From assembly GCF_027923225.1 (NCBI RefSeq), contig NZ_BSDI01000025.1:1-64000 (forward strand): DNA of 64,000 bases, written 5' to 3'. The notes beneath the pieces were generated by a model. That model saw only the letters and a program-made list of their open reading frames with translations. It was not told the DNA's origin and ran no database searches. Positions within the stretch are counted from its first letter, which is position 1, and each line of letters begins with the position of its first letter. This DNA comes from Phytohabitans aurantiacus. GTDB taxonomy: Bacteria; Actinomycetota; Actinomycetes; Mycobacteriales; Micromonosporaceae. Made by a program: the position numbers and the translations under genes. This document shows positions 46,201 through 58,200 of this stretch, piece by piece.

Positions 46201-49200
46201 GTCCAGCGGGTACGCCGCGGTGGTGCCGTCCCGCGGGTTCAGCTCCGCGGGCGTGATCTCCACGATCGCCGCCTCGCCATCCGGCAGCTCCCGGGCGTCC
46301 AGCACGACGGTCACCCGCCGGCCGCCCGGCAGGGTGAGCGTCACGTCCGAGGTCGACTCGTCATGGCTGGCGGACGTGAACATGGTCGGTAGCTCTCCGG
46401 CGGTGGCCGCGGCCGCCTTGCCGAGACCCTCGCGGACCGCGGTCACGCTTTCTGACTGGCCAGCGGCCGGGTCCACGCTTCGATCGACCCCGGGAACCGG
46501 CGGTACGACCAGCCGCGGCACCATCAGTGGAGCGACGGTCTGGGCGTTTCGGACCCGTTCCGCCTTCGCCAGAAGCCGGTTCAGCTCGCCGTGGTAATCG
46601 GCGAGGTGGGTGATCCGATCGGCGACCTGGCCGTAGTCGTGCGTGCTGGGCCAGTCGTACCGGTTGAGCAGCTGGCGGAGCATGTGCAGGCGCACGCCGT
46701 TGGTCTGGTCGAGGCGGCGGCCCAGCGCACCGGTGGCGATCATCCTGGCCCCGGCCGCCTCCGCGATGTACTGCCCCATGGGGCTGCCCTGCTGGACCGC
46801 GAAGAAGCCCATCGAGCCACCGGAGACGCCGTCGGTCATCAGGATGCGGCGCAGGTACGTCGTCAGCGCCGCGCGACCGTCCGGCCGGTCGGCGTACAGC
46901 TTCAGCTCCTCGGTCACCCGGTCGCGCATCTGCCCGACGATGCTCTCCTGGGTCGTGCCCTGGTCGTCGTCGCCGATCCGCACCCGGTCCGGCACGACCA
47001 GGCGCAGGTCGCCGAAGCCGCCGCTCTCCTGCCGGACGATCTTCACCTCGTCGATCCGGTCGTGGCTCACCACCACGACGATCGGATCGACTCCCTTGCG
47101 CGGCTTGCCGTCCTTCCCTGTCGGCATGTACGCGTAGACGCCCGCCGAGATCCTCGTGACCTTGTGGCCCTCGATCTTCAGGCGGTCGAGGACGACGTCC
47201 TCGATCCACTTGGCCATGAAACCGTCCCGATAGGACAGTGTGTCGAGGCTCCGCGTGGCGAACTCGCGCTGCTCCTCCGTCGCCGCCGGGTCCTCGAGGA
47301 TCTCGTTCAGCCGGCGTACGAGCAGGTCGCGGTGGGCGTCCGTGGCGGCCGTGGCGTCGGCCAACGCGCGCTCCACGTCGGCGCGCCGGTTCTCCTGCGG
47401 CGTCTCGGCCCGCAGGTCGGCGCCGGCCTTGTAGGCCGACTTCCACCGCTCCTGCAGCCGGCCGGCCTGCGCCTGGGCCAGGGTCAACCCGCCACCGATC
47501 GCCGCGATGATCGCTTTCCCAGGATCGTGGGTCGCCTCCAGGGAACGCAGGCCGGTGTAGATGACGGGCGTGCCGTACTTCGCCATCGCCTCCAGCAGTC
47601 GCGGCCCGAACGCCTCGTACTGCAGCTTGACCTGGTCGCTGATGCGGGCCAGCTCGGTCGCCACGATCCGGTCGATCTCGGTGTTCGCCGGCGCCTCGCC
47701 CGGGTCCCGTTCCGGATCGAGGTACCAGCCGGCCTTGGCGGTCTCGGCGGGCGTCATCCGCCCGGCGAAGACGATGAGGAACACGTTGGGCGCCACCGGC
47801 ACGACCGTCCCGGCGCGCAGCGACTCGGAGTGGTCGGCCAGTACGCCCACCCGGACCCGCTGCTTGTGCAGGGTGAACGTGCGGGTCTGCACCGTGACGA
47901 CGGCGTGCTCCCGCTCCCAGTCCTCGAAGCGCTCCAGCAGCGTCGCCCGGGTGTCGACGGGGAGATCCTGGAACCTCGCCAGCTCCTTCTTGAGGCTCTC
48001 CGCCTCCACCGGCGTCAGGTGCTCGAACGCCGGGAGGCCGGACAGGCTGTCGGGGTCATTCAGGAACGGCAGCCGCTCGCCGCCCTCCAGCCCTTCCAGC
48101 TCCATCAGGTGCAGGAAGGTGCGCAGCTCCTCCAGGAACTGGACCCGCTCCAGCAGCACCGGCCGCGCGAAGCCGGCCAGCCACTGGATCTCCCGTAACA
48201 CGTCCACGGCGACGATCTGCTGCGCCGGGGTCATCTGGTCGAAGTCGGCCAGTACCTGGAAGTCCTCCAGCACCCCGAGCAGCCGCTGGACCTCGTTGTG
48301 GCGCGCGCGCCCGAACGTCACCTCCCGGCGCAACTGGCGGATGGCCTGGAACTGCCGCGCGCGTTCGGAGAACCGGGCGAGCCGGAACGCCGGTACCTCC
48401 TGCGACAGCGCCATCGCGTCCAGCGCCAGAAGCTGTTCGGCGGTACCCAGTGCCTCGAAGGCGACGATCTCGGCGAAGAGCCGCACGTCGGCCAGCGCCT
48501 TCTGCTTCCCGGCCACGTCGAGCAGGTCGAACGGCAGGTAGCCGACCGGGTCCCGCTTGCCGGCGAGCGCCGTGAGCCGCTCGTCCGTCGTCTTCTTCGT
48601 GAACTCCTGGAACTTCTCCGCACCGCCCAGGTCGTCGACCCGCCGGTTGAGCTCCTGCGCCTCGAACGCCGTCAGCCGCAGCATCCCGTTGATGTCGCGC
48701 ACCAGCGCCGCGCGCGCACCCTCCGGCAGATGGTTGAAGGTCCGCAGCTCCGCCACGCTGTCCACCGGGTCGAAGGCCGGGGCGAAGAACTCCAGCTTGC
48801 CGGCGAGCGTCCGCTCCTTGAGCGGCGTTAGCTCGGTCCTGGCCCGCCAGGCGTCGGAGGCGTCCAGCGTGATCGGGTCGTCCCGCTTTCCGTCCGCGGC
48901 CTCCAGCGCCTTGAGCGCGAGCAGGCTACGGATGCCCGGCAACTCCACCCGGTCGTCGGCCGGCGGATCGGTGGGGCGGCGGCGGTGGTGGCCGGGTGCC
49001 TTGGCCGCTCCCCGGCCAACCGCCTGCCCCGCGGCGAGGAGGAAGCTCGTCACCTTTCCCGCCAGGCCGGACCGGACCAGCCGGCCGCCGGGGCCCAGCG
49101 TCTGGTCGTCGCGGTGCTTCTGGTTGGCGAGCTTCGCGGCCACCTTCGCCTCGCGGGCCCGCTGCGAGTACCACTGGTGCACGCCCTGCCGGGCCCGGTC

Positions 49201-52200
49201 GGTCAGCTCGGCGAGGTAGTTGGGCAGCGCCACCAGCGCGCTGTTCCGGGTGGTCGCCAGCGCGGCGTCCAGGGCGCTTGGGGGCGCGGCCTGCCCGGCC
49301 GGGTGGCCGACCGCGCTGTCGGCGCCCCGACCGATCGGCCGGGCGCCCGAGGTACCGGTCGACTGGGCGGCGGCCACACCGTGGTCCACCCACGGGGTGG
49401 TCCGCCGCGCCTCCGTCCAGGTCGGCTCGACGGCCTTCAGCACGGCCCTGCGCAGGTTCCCGAGGTAGGTCTTGACCGCGCTGTCGTACTCCTCGGCCAG
49501 TTCCTCGTCATACCGTTCCCGCTCCTGCGCGTACCTGGTCCGGGTCCGCTCGTCGGCATCGGGCCGGGGCCGCGCCGGCGGCAGCTTCCCGTCCCGGCGC
49601 CGCTCGGCGGCGAAGTCCGCGAGGTCACTCTCGTACTTCGCCATCTCCTCCTGGTACGCCGGCAGCGCCTGGTGGTACCGCCTCAGCTCCTCCCGGAACC
49701 GCGCCAGTTTCGTCGAGTGCTGGGCGAGGTCCTTCCGGAACCGCGCCATGTCCGCCGGATATCGGGCCAGTTCCTCTTCGTATCGCCGCACCGTCATGGG
49801 GTCGGCGCCCTCCGCTGGCCGTAGCGGCCGCGGTGGCGGCAGCGGGACCGGTGGCCGCTGCGGTTCCTCCAGCTTCTCCGGCCGCGCCCGGCCCGGCCGC
49901 TTCAGCCGGTTCGGGTCGATCCGGACCTGGATGTGGTCGGGCTCGGGCAGCGGCGCCCGCTCCCAGAACTTCTTGTCGTCGGAGGTGAAGTCGGGCACGA
50001 ACACGACGTGCACCTGGAGGCTCCACCGGTTCAGGCCGGCCCGCCCGCTCACCTCGTACTGCGCGTCGAACGTCTCGCGCCCGTGCTCGTGCTGCCCCCG
50101 CACCCGCCTGATCGGGTGCGAGCGCAGCCCCCGGCGCTGCCTTCGGCGCTGCGGCCGGGCCACCGTGTGGAAGACCAGGATCTCGCCGTCGACGGCCTGG
50201 TGAAGCTCCCGGCGCAACTGCCGGCGTGCCTGCTCGTCGAGGAGCTGGCGCCGCTGGCTGGGCGGCAGCGTGACCCGGTCCGGATCCTCCCGCTCGGCCG
50301 CCAGCCCCGCCAGGGTCTCGGGTCGCTGGGTGCTGGGCAGCCCCTGCATACCCCGCTCGATGGCGCGCCGGATGATCCGCCCGCGCAGGCCCGGATCGAC
50401 CGCGGCCGGTGCGCGGTCGTCCGGGGCGGCGACGCCCAGTTGCCCGAGGTCGACCCGGATCAGGATGTGTTCGCGGTCGGAGCCGGGCAGCCGTTCCACG
50501 GCCTCCGGCGGCGTACCGATGCCCTGGCCGAGCCGCACGTGTATCCGTACGGTCCGTCGCGCGTGCTCGTCGCGGTTGAGCCCGTGCCAGCCGGACAGGT
50601 CGAACTCGGCGTCGAACCGCTCGTCCTTGTGCTCGTGGGCGCCACTCACCGCGGCGATCGGGCGGGAGCCGAACAGCCGCTGGCCCACCAGCGCGTCCCG
50701 CAGCGGCTCCGCGGCGCGCGACAGACTTCCCTTGCCGGCGTTCGAGGTCTTGGCCTCCTCCGGCGGCGGCTCGACCAGCTTGGGCGCCTTGACCTTCTCG
50801 CCGGTGGCGTCCTTCACCGCCTTCTCGGTGCCGTCCAGGGCCTCCTGGGTCTCCGCGATCGTGCGCTCGTGGTGGCGGACCATCCGCTCGTCCCAGTCCG
50901 CCCGCCGCAGGATCGCGACGGCGACGTCGTCGTTCAAGGCGGGCTGGTCGCCCGCTTGGCCGAGCGTGCTGGCCGCCGTGCTGACCGCGGTGCGCGTGAC
51001 GGCGTCCGGCACGTTGAGCACGCCGGCGATGTCGGGCACGGCGGGAGAGATGCGGACGCCCGCTCCCACACCACCCTCCACCGTGGTGACGGACGACGAC
51101 GTGGTCGACGTCACCAGGTGCGCGCGCAGGTCGCGCATCGTCTCCACGGTGTCCGCCGCCGCGTCGATCAGCTCGGCCTCGGTGATGCCGTGCCCTAGCC
51201 GGTACACCAGGTCGAAGCTCTCCTGGTAGGTGTCGAGCCAGGTCTCCATGCCCTCCGGGAGCGTGTCCTCGGGAGGGCCCGGAGGCTCGCCCGTGAACTC
51301 GAGCCAGGTCTGCGTGCCCTCCGGGAGCTCGACCACGGGAGCGCTCCGCGGCAGCTTGTTCCTGGGCGTGAACTCGACCTTCTCCGGGCGCAGCCGCACG
51401 AGCCACGGGCGGCGCGGGAGCCGCTCCGGGCGGCCGGGCGGCTCGACGAACCGCAGCAGGTACTCGGGATGCCAGTGCTCGCCGGTCGGATCCCGCCGGA
51501 AGCCGAGGAACTTGGCCGTGATCGGGTCGCCGGACATGTCGGGCCCGCCCGGCTCGGTCTCCTCCAGCCGCACCTCGTACCCGCGCCGCAGGCCCTTGAT
51601 CCGCCCGTGCGCCGGCCGGACCAACCAGGACCGGCCAGCCACCGGACCGGCTCCTTCGACGAGCCGGACCAGCCGCTCCTGCCCGACCATCTCCGGGCTC
51701 GCCGACGACTCCGTGACGCGCACCCGGTACTCGGCATGCCAGACTCCCGTCACGGGATCGCGCCCGAGGCGGACGAACTCGCCGGTGAAGCGGGTACTCG
51801 GGGCGTCGGCGTCGATGGGCACGATCCGCGCCCCGCTCATCAGCTCGCGGGCCTGCACCATGCGGATCAGCTCGATCCGCTCGCGCACGTCCGCCCGCCC
51901 CGCTTCGGCCAGCGCCCCGGCGGCCAGCTCCCACAACGCGTCCGCGCCCGGCAGGCCGGCACCCAGCCGCACCTCGTCCGCGTCGAGCCACCGCCGGATG
52001 CCGTCGCTGCCGCGCCCGACGGCCGCCGCCGCATCGGCCAGCCCTCCGGCCTGGCGGAAGGCGTCGAGCCACTCGCCCCGGTGCACCACGCCGGTCAGGG
52101 TCACCACCCGATCCGGATCGCGGGCCTGTTCCGCGCGGATCTGTTCGATCCGCTCGCGCGTCTTTCGCCGGCCCGCCGAGTCCAGCGCCGCGGCGACCAG

Positions 52201-55200
52201 CTCCCACCGCTTCTCCGCCTCCGGGAACCCGGCGCCCAGTCGCACGCCGTCGGCGTCGACCCAGCGCCGGATGTCGTCCGGTGCCAGGAGGAGTTCGTCC
52301 ATCGCGCCGCTGGAGTGGAAAACCTGGAACCATTCGTAGCGGTTGCCCGGGATGCCCGTGACGCCGGTCAAGGTCAGCTCGCGGTGGATGGCGATCAGCG
52401 CCCGGTCCTCCGGGTCGCTGGGCGGCTCCTCGCGAATCTTTCCGATCCGCTCGCGTATCTTCCGCTTGCCCGCCGCGTCCAGCGCCGCGGCGACCAGTTC
52501 CCATTTCTCGTCCGCGCCCGGGAAGCCCGCGCGCAGCCGCACGCCATCCGCGTCGATCAACCGCCGGATGTCGTCCGCGTCCAGGATGAGGAAGCCCATC
52601 CCGTCCAGCCCGCCGCCCCGCTGGAACGCCTCGAACCACTCGGTGGCGGGTCCGAGCCCCAGCCAGGAGCGCGGCACGTGGTCGCCCTCCAGCTCGCGGT
52701 GCAGCGCGATCAGCGCCCGGTCCGCTTGCGTCGTGGCCGGCTTCTGGCGCGCCTCGGCGACGCGCTTACGGACGTCCTCCGGCAGTTCCTCGTGGACCAG
52801 TTGCCACTTCTGCTCGGCGCCCGGATACCCGTCCCGCAGGCCGGTCTCGTCGATCCACATCGCCAGGTCGTCGCCGGTGTCCGGGCCAGCGCCCCGGACG
52901 AGCGCGATAGCCTCGCCCAGCAGTCCCTGGTCGTTGGGGCCGAGCCGCGATCCCCGGCCGGGCTGGGCCGCCCGCGCCCGGCGATCCCGGTGAAGGAACC
53001 GCGTCCGCTGTGCGGGCCGCGCATCCCGGCCGGGCCGTACCGTCGTGTACCGCCCCAGCACGTCGACGGGTTTGCGGCCACCGCCACGGCGGGCCCACGC
53101 CCGTACGCCGGTGCGGATCGCCTCCAGCTCCCGCAGTTCGTGGACGAGCATCCGGCGCGCGTAGACGATCGCACGCTCCGGGCTCTTCGGCCCGTCCGGC
53201 ATCCGCGAGTCCAATGCGATCCGGGCCGGCGTAGCGCCCTCGCCCGGGTCGGTCTGCGCCATGGCCTTGCCGTCCAGGTCCACCACGACCACCGGCACGC
53301 TGAACTCGGCCCCGCCCCGTGGCCGGAGGGTGAGCACGCCCGCCTGGGCACCCCCGTCGCCGTCGCCGTCGCCGATGACCGGACCCGGCGTGCTCGGCGT
53401 CTCCCGAAACTCGATCGACTCGTACCGGTCGTCCAGGTACTCGCGGAGCGTCGGAGCGACCGCCCGGATCGCGGTGAGAGTGTCCGTCTGCTTTGGACGC
53501 GGCCCCTTCTCGAAGCCGGGCATCTCGCTGGCGTTGAACGGTCGCCGGATAGTCCACTGTCGACGGACAGCGCTCCGGGCCGCCCGGCGCGCCTTGCGCT
53601 CCCGCGCCGGCGCACCCTCGGCGCGCCCGGTGGCACCGGCCGCCCGCGCCGTAGCCCGGCGGCGCGCCTCGATCCGGGCCTGCTTCTCCGCCCGCAGCAG
53701 CTCCGCGAGCGCGCGCCGCACCTCCGCCATCCGCTCGGCCCGCCGCCGCCCGGTCGGGGTCAGCTCTTTGGGCAGGCCGAGGAAGATCAGGCCGTTCGGG
53801 GAGCCGCTGCCGCGCCGCGGCATCCGGCGCCGGTGCGCGGTGCGGTCCGGAGCCTTCGCCCCGCCCCGCTGGCTCTGCTGGCCCGGCGCGATCCGGGCCG
53901 CCGGGTCGTCCGGCCGGGGCGCGGCGGGGACCCCGGGCGGTTGCGGCACCCCTGGCAACGGCGGCGGCTCGGTGGGCGCCGGTATCCGTACCGGGCTCGC
54001 GCCGAGCCGCTCCCGCGGACGGTCCAGCAGGCGCTCGCGGTGGTGGGGCGACGGCGGCTGCGTCAGGCGCGGAACAGGCGGCTCCTGGTGCACCGGCGTG
54101 ACCGGTTCGGGCCGCTTCGGCGGCAGCCCCGCGGTGTCGCGCGGCAGGACCGCGGGAGGTCCGCCGGGCACGCCGGGCTCGATCGCCGGCTGCGGCTCCG
54201 CACCGGGAGTGGGCGCGGCCGGCCCGGCCGGCGTCGGCCCACCGGGTACCGGCGCGGCCGGCGCTTCCGGTGTCCCATCGGGTGCACTGGGACCGGGGAC
54301 CGCGTCCGGCGCGCCGGGTCCCGGTGTGCCTTCGGGCGCACCTGGTCCAGGTTCGCCTTCGGGGGCGCCCGGTCCCGGCCCGGGTGGCGGCAGGTTCGGC
54401 TGCGGCTCGGACGGGACCGGCAGCTCGGGCGGGATCTGGTCCGGCGTGGCCGGTTGCGGCGCGATCGGCTCCGGCGGCTTGGGCGGTACCGGCTCAGGCG
54501 CCTGCGGCGCGATGGGCTCGGGCGCCTGCGGGGGAATGGGCTCCGGGGGCTTCGGCGCGATGGGTCGGGGCGCCTGCGGCGGGATCGGTGCCGGCGGCGC
54601 GGGAACCGGTCGCGGCCGCGTTCCGGTCTCCGGTGCCGCCACGCCTGCGACGGGAAGGGCCTCCGGCTCGCCGGGAGCGGCGACTGCCACAGCCGGCGGG
54701 GCCGGCTCGCCGGGAACGGCGCCGGTCACAGCCGGCGGAGCCGGCGGAGCACCTCCGGCCGGTGGCGCGGCGAGGATCGGCGGCGCGGCCTCCCTGCCGG
54801 CCTTGAGCGGCCCTCCACCGGCCACCGCCTCCGCGTCCGCCGCATCGCCACCCCGGACCGTTTCGCTGTGGACCGGTGCCGGTTCCGCGGGCGGCTCAGC
54901 TGGCTTCGCGGGTGGTTCGGCTGGCTTCGCGGGCGCGCTCTCGGTCGCTCCCTTGTGGATGGTCGAGGCCGGCCGCCTGCGAGCGGGCGGCGCGAGATCC
55001 TCGGGCAGGGCCTCGGGGTCGCTCGCGTCGAACATCCGCTGGTCGTGCTGGCGCTCGGCCTCGACGAGCTCCTCGGCACCGGGCTCCCGGAGGCGTCCCG
55101 GAGCGCCATTGCGGTTGCGGGCCGCCAGCTCCTCCTCGGCCCGGTTGAACTCCTCGATCAGCCGGCTGGCGCCCGTCGCCCGGCCCGGCGCGAGGGCCCT

Positions 55201-58200
55201 GGTGATCGTGCCCGCCCCGCCAGTACTGGGTTGGTGCTGCTGCGTCCCCCCGTCCGGCCCGCCTCCCTGCCCCGGCGCCGCCTGCCCTGGCGAGCCGCCA
55301 CGGCCTGCCGCACTTGCCTGGCCCGGCGCGCCTCCGCTGCCCGGTGAACCCGCTTGGCCCGGCGCGCCTCCCCTGCCTGCGGTGCCCGCTTGGCCCCGTA
55401 CGCCCGCCTGGCCGGGCCCGCTGGTGCCGGCCGGCCGGCCACGGCCGTCGCGCCCGGTGGCGGACGCGCCACCGGGCGGCGCGCCGTCGGCGGAAGCACC
55501 GTCCGGTGGGCCGCCACCGTCGGGCCGGTCACCCTCCCCCGGCGCCCCGGCACCGTTCTCGCCATTGCCCGGCAGCACCTCATCGGGCAGGCCGAGGGTG
55601 ATCAGGCCGTTCGGGGAGTCGCGGCGTCGCGGCGGCATCCGCCGGCGATGCGGATCGCGATCCGCCGGCACCGGCGGTGGCGGCACCGCCCGCGCGTCCG
55701 GATCTCCCGGTGCCGGAACCCCCGGAACGGTCGGCATCGCGGGTGGCCCGGGCACCCTTTCGGGTTCCCGGGGCTCTGGCTCCTCCGGGGTGGCCGCCCC
55801 GAGCTCCTCCCGATGCGGCTCCGGCACCGCGGCGGTCGTGGCACCCGCGCCCTCCGCGCCCGGCTTCGCGATCACCTGGTGCTCCCCGGGTGGGGACGCG
55901 TGCAGTGGGATCGCCTCGGCCGGCAGGCGTACGGGCGGCGGGGACGCGTTGGGAACCCGGTGGGAGGTGCCGGGCAGGAGCGTCCCGGGCCCGGTCGCGG
56001 GCCCGGTCGCGGGCCCGGTCGCGGGTCCGGTCGCGGGCCCGGTCGCGGGTCCGGTCGCGGGCCCGGTCGCGGGTCCGGTCGATGGCGCGGTCGATGGCGC
56101 GGTCGCGGGCCCCGGGACGGGGATGGGGCCGGGCGCGGGGTCGGGGCTGGGCGCAGGGTCGGGGACAGCGTCGGCGGGTGCTGGTTCGCTCGCCTGGTCG
56201 CCGGGCACCGGGAGGTCGGCGGGGAGGTCCGCCGGTGCGGGGAACGGCGGCGCGATGGGCTCCGGCGCCTGCGGCGGGATCGGCTCGGGCGCGAGCGGCG
56301 GGATCGGCTCCGGGATCACCGACGGCAGCTCGTCTGGCGACGGGAACTGTGGCGGGATCGGCTCCGGCGCCTGCGGCGGGATCGGTGCCGGCGGGGCGGG
56401 CGCAGGGGATGGCGCCGGCTGCGGCCCGGAGGCCACCGGCGGCGCGGCCGTCGCGGGCGGCGTGCCCAGGCTCGGTGGCGTGATGACGGCGGGCGGCGCG
56501 CCGGCAGCGGGCGGCGTGACCACCGTCGGCGGCTGGGTGGGCGGCGCACCTCCGCCCGGCGGCGCCACACCCTGCGGTGGCGACGCCACCCCCTGTATGG
56601 GCTGCGGCGGGATGACGGGCGGCGGCGCGCCAGCGGCGGGTGGGGTCGCCTGCGGTGGGGGTGCCGCGGGCGGTGCGGTCCACGGTGGCGTGGCCGTGGC
56701 GGGCGGTGCGGCGGCCTGCGGCGGAGGCGCGGGCTGGTCGGTGCCCTGCGGCGGGGCCAGGGCATCGGGCGATGCGGGCGCGGCGCCGGGTGTCACGGGC
56801 GGCGGGCCGACCGGTCCATTGTGGACGGATGGCGTCCCGGCGACCGGGCCGGCGGCGGGCTGATCCGGCGCCTGCGGCAGCGGCGTGGGACCGTCGGGTG
56901 GGGCGATCGGTGGTGTGATGGGCGCTGACCGGATCGGCGGGGCGGCGGATGGTGCCGGCGCGGGCCCGCCGCGCATGGGCGGCGGCGCGTCCGGTGGGGC
57001 CATCGGCGCGCCGCGAGACGGCGGAGCCGCGGGTGGGGCGGCCTGCGCGGGTGGGGCGGCCGGTGTCGACTCGCGCGGCAACGTGGTGGTGCCGGCCTCG
57101 TCGGGCCGCAGCAGCCCTTCGTTGAGGGCCCTGTCCAAGGCGACGAGTTCGCCCTGGGACGGCGTACGCAGCTTCCCGAGCGCCGAACCGCCGCCCGGCT
57201 GGTTCCGGGCCGCCAGGTCGGCCTCGGCGCGGTTGAACGCCGCCTCGTCGATCCGGAGCAGCTCGCCCCGGATGGATCCTGGTCCCGTGGCGGTACGCCC
57301 ACCGGTCGATGGGCCGTCCACGATCGTGCCGGTGCCGCCGCCCGGGGACTGCGGGCGCGGCCCGACGCCGGAGCCGCCACCGGTACCGCTGCCGCCGCCA
57401 CCACCGCCCACACCGCCACCACCGCGGCCGCCCGTGCCGCCGGAGCCGCCCGTGCCGCCGGAGCCGCCCGTGCCGCCGGGGCCTGTGCCTCCGGACGGGC
57501 CTCCCTGGCCGCCGGAGCCCGGGCCTCCCTCGCCGCCGGGGCCCGGGCCTCCCTCGCCGCGCGGTGTGCCGGGTCCGGCGTCGGGAAATCCGCGGCCCGG
57601 CGCGCCCGTTCCCGTGCCGGGCGCCCGGCCGGGCGTGGTGGACTCCAGGAACCGCTGGGCCTCGCCGGCGAGGCGCTTGCCCGCGATGAACGTGCCGGTC
57701 TTCTGCGCGCCGGCGTACGCGAGCCGGAACCCGGCGCCCAGCGCGGCTCCGGCGGCCATCCCCTTCAGGGTGATGGGCACGCCGTTGACGATGCGGTTGC
57801 CGGTCGGCAGGGCGACGGCCATCGCCGTCGCGTCCTTCAGCACGGCGGCCGGCAGCCTGTTCGACCGGATCGGCACGCTCAGTCCCGCGCGAACCACCGA
57901 GAAGGCCACGCCGGTCGCGAAGCCGGTGGCGGCGGCCCTCCCGATGTCGCCGGCGGCGAACGACTCGCGGTACCTGCCGTCGATCATCTCGACGGCCTGC
58001 GCGCCGGCCTCGATGCCACCGGTGAACGTGCCGAACACCAGCCCGGTGCGCCCGGCGTTCGCCAGCCCGGGTCCGAGGTATCCCCGCGCGAAGGACTTCG
58101 CGAACTCCGTCGCCGCGGCGCGGCCGGTGAGCCCCGTGACCGCCGGGATGGCCGCCGCGCCGGCCACGCCGTTCGACGCCGCCCGCGTGGCAGCGGCGGC

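Noticed and set aside
29767..46392. Very long plus-strand open frames opposite the giant gene (for example 29767-34998, 35011-39768, 41815-46392)
   Set aside because: Their products are rich in Arg, Gly, His and Pro with no motif, they follow codon boundaries of the minus-strand gene, and high GC makes antisense stops rare. They are shadows.
44150..53170. MLVHELRELEA in both A blocks as additional zinc-protease motifs
   Set aside because: The second His of HExxH is Glu (HELRE) in both copies, so a zincin site is not supported.
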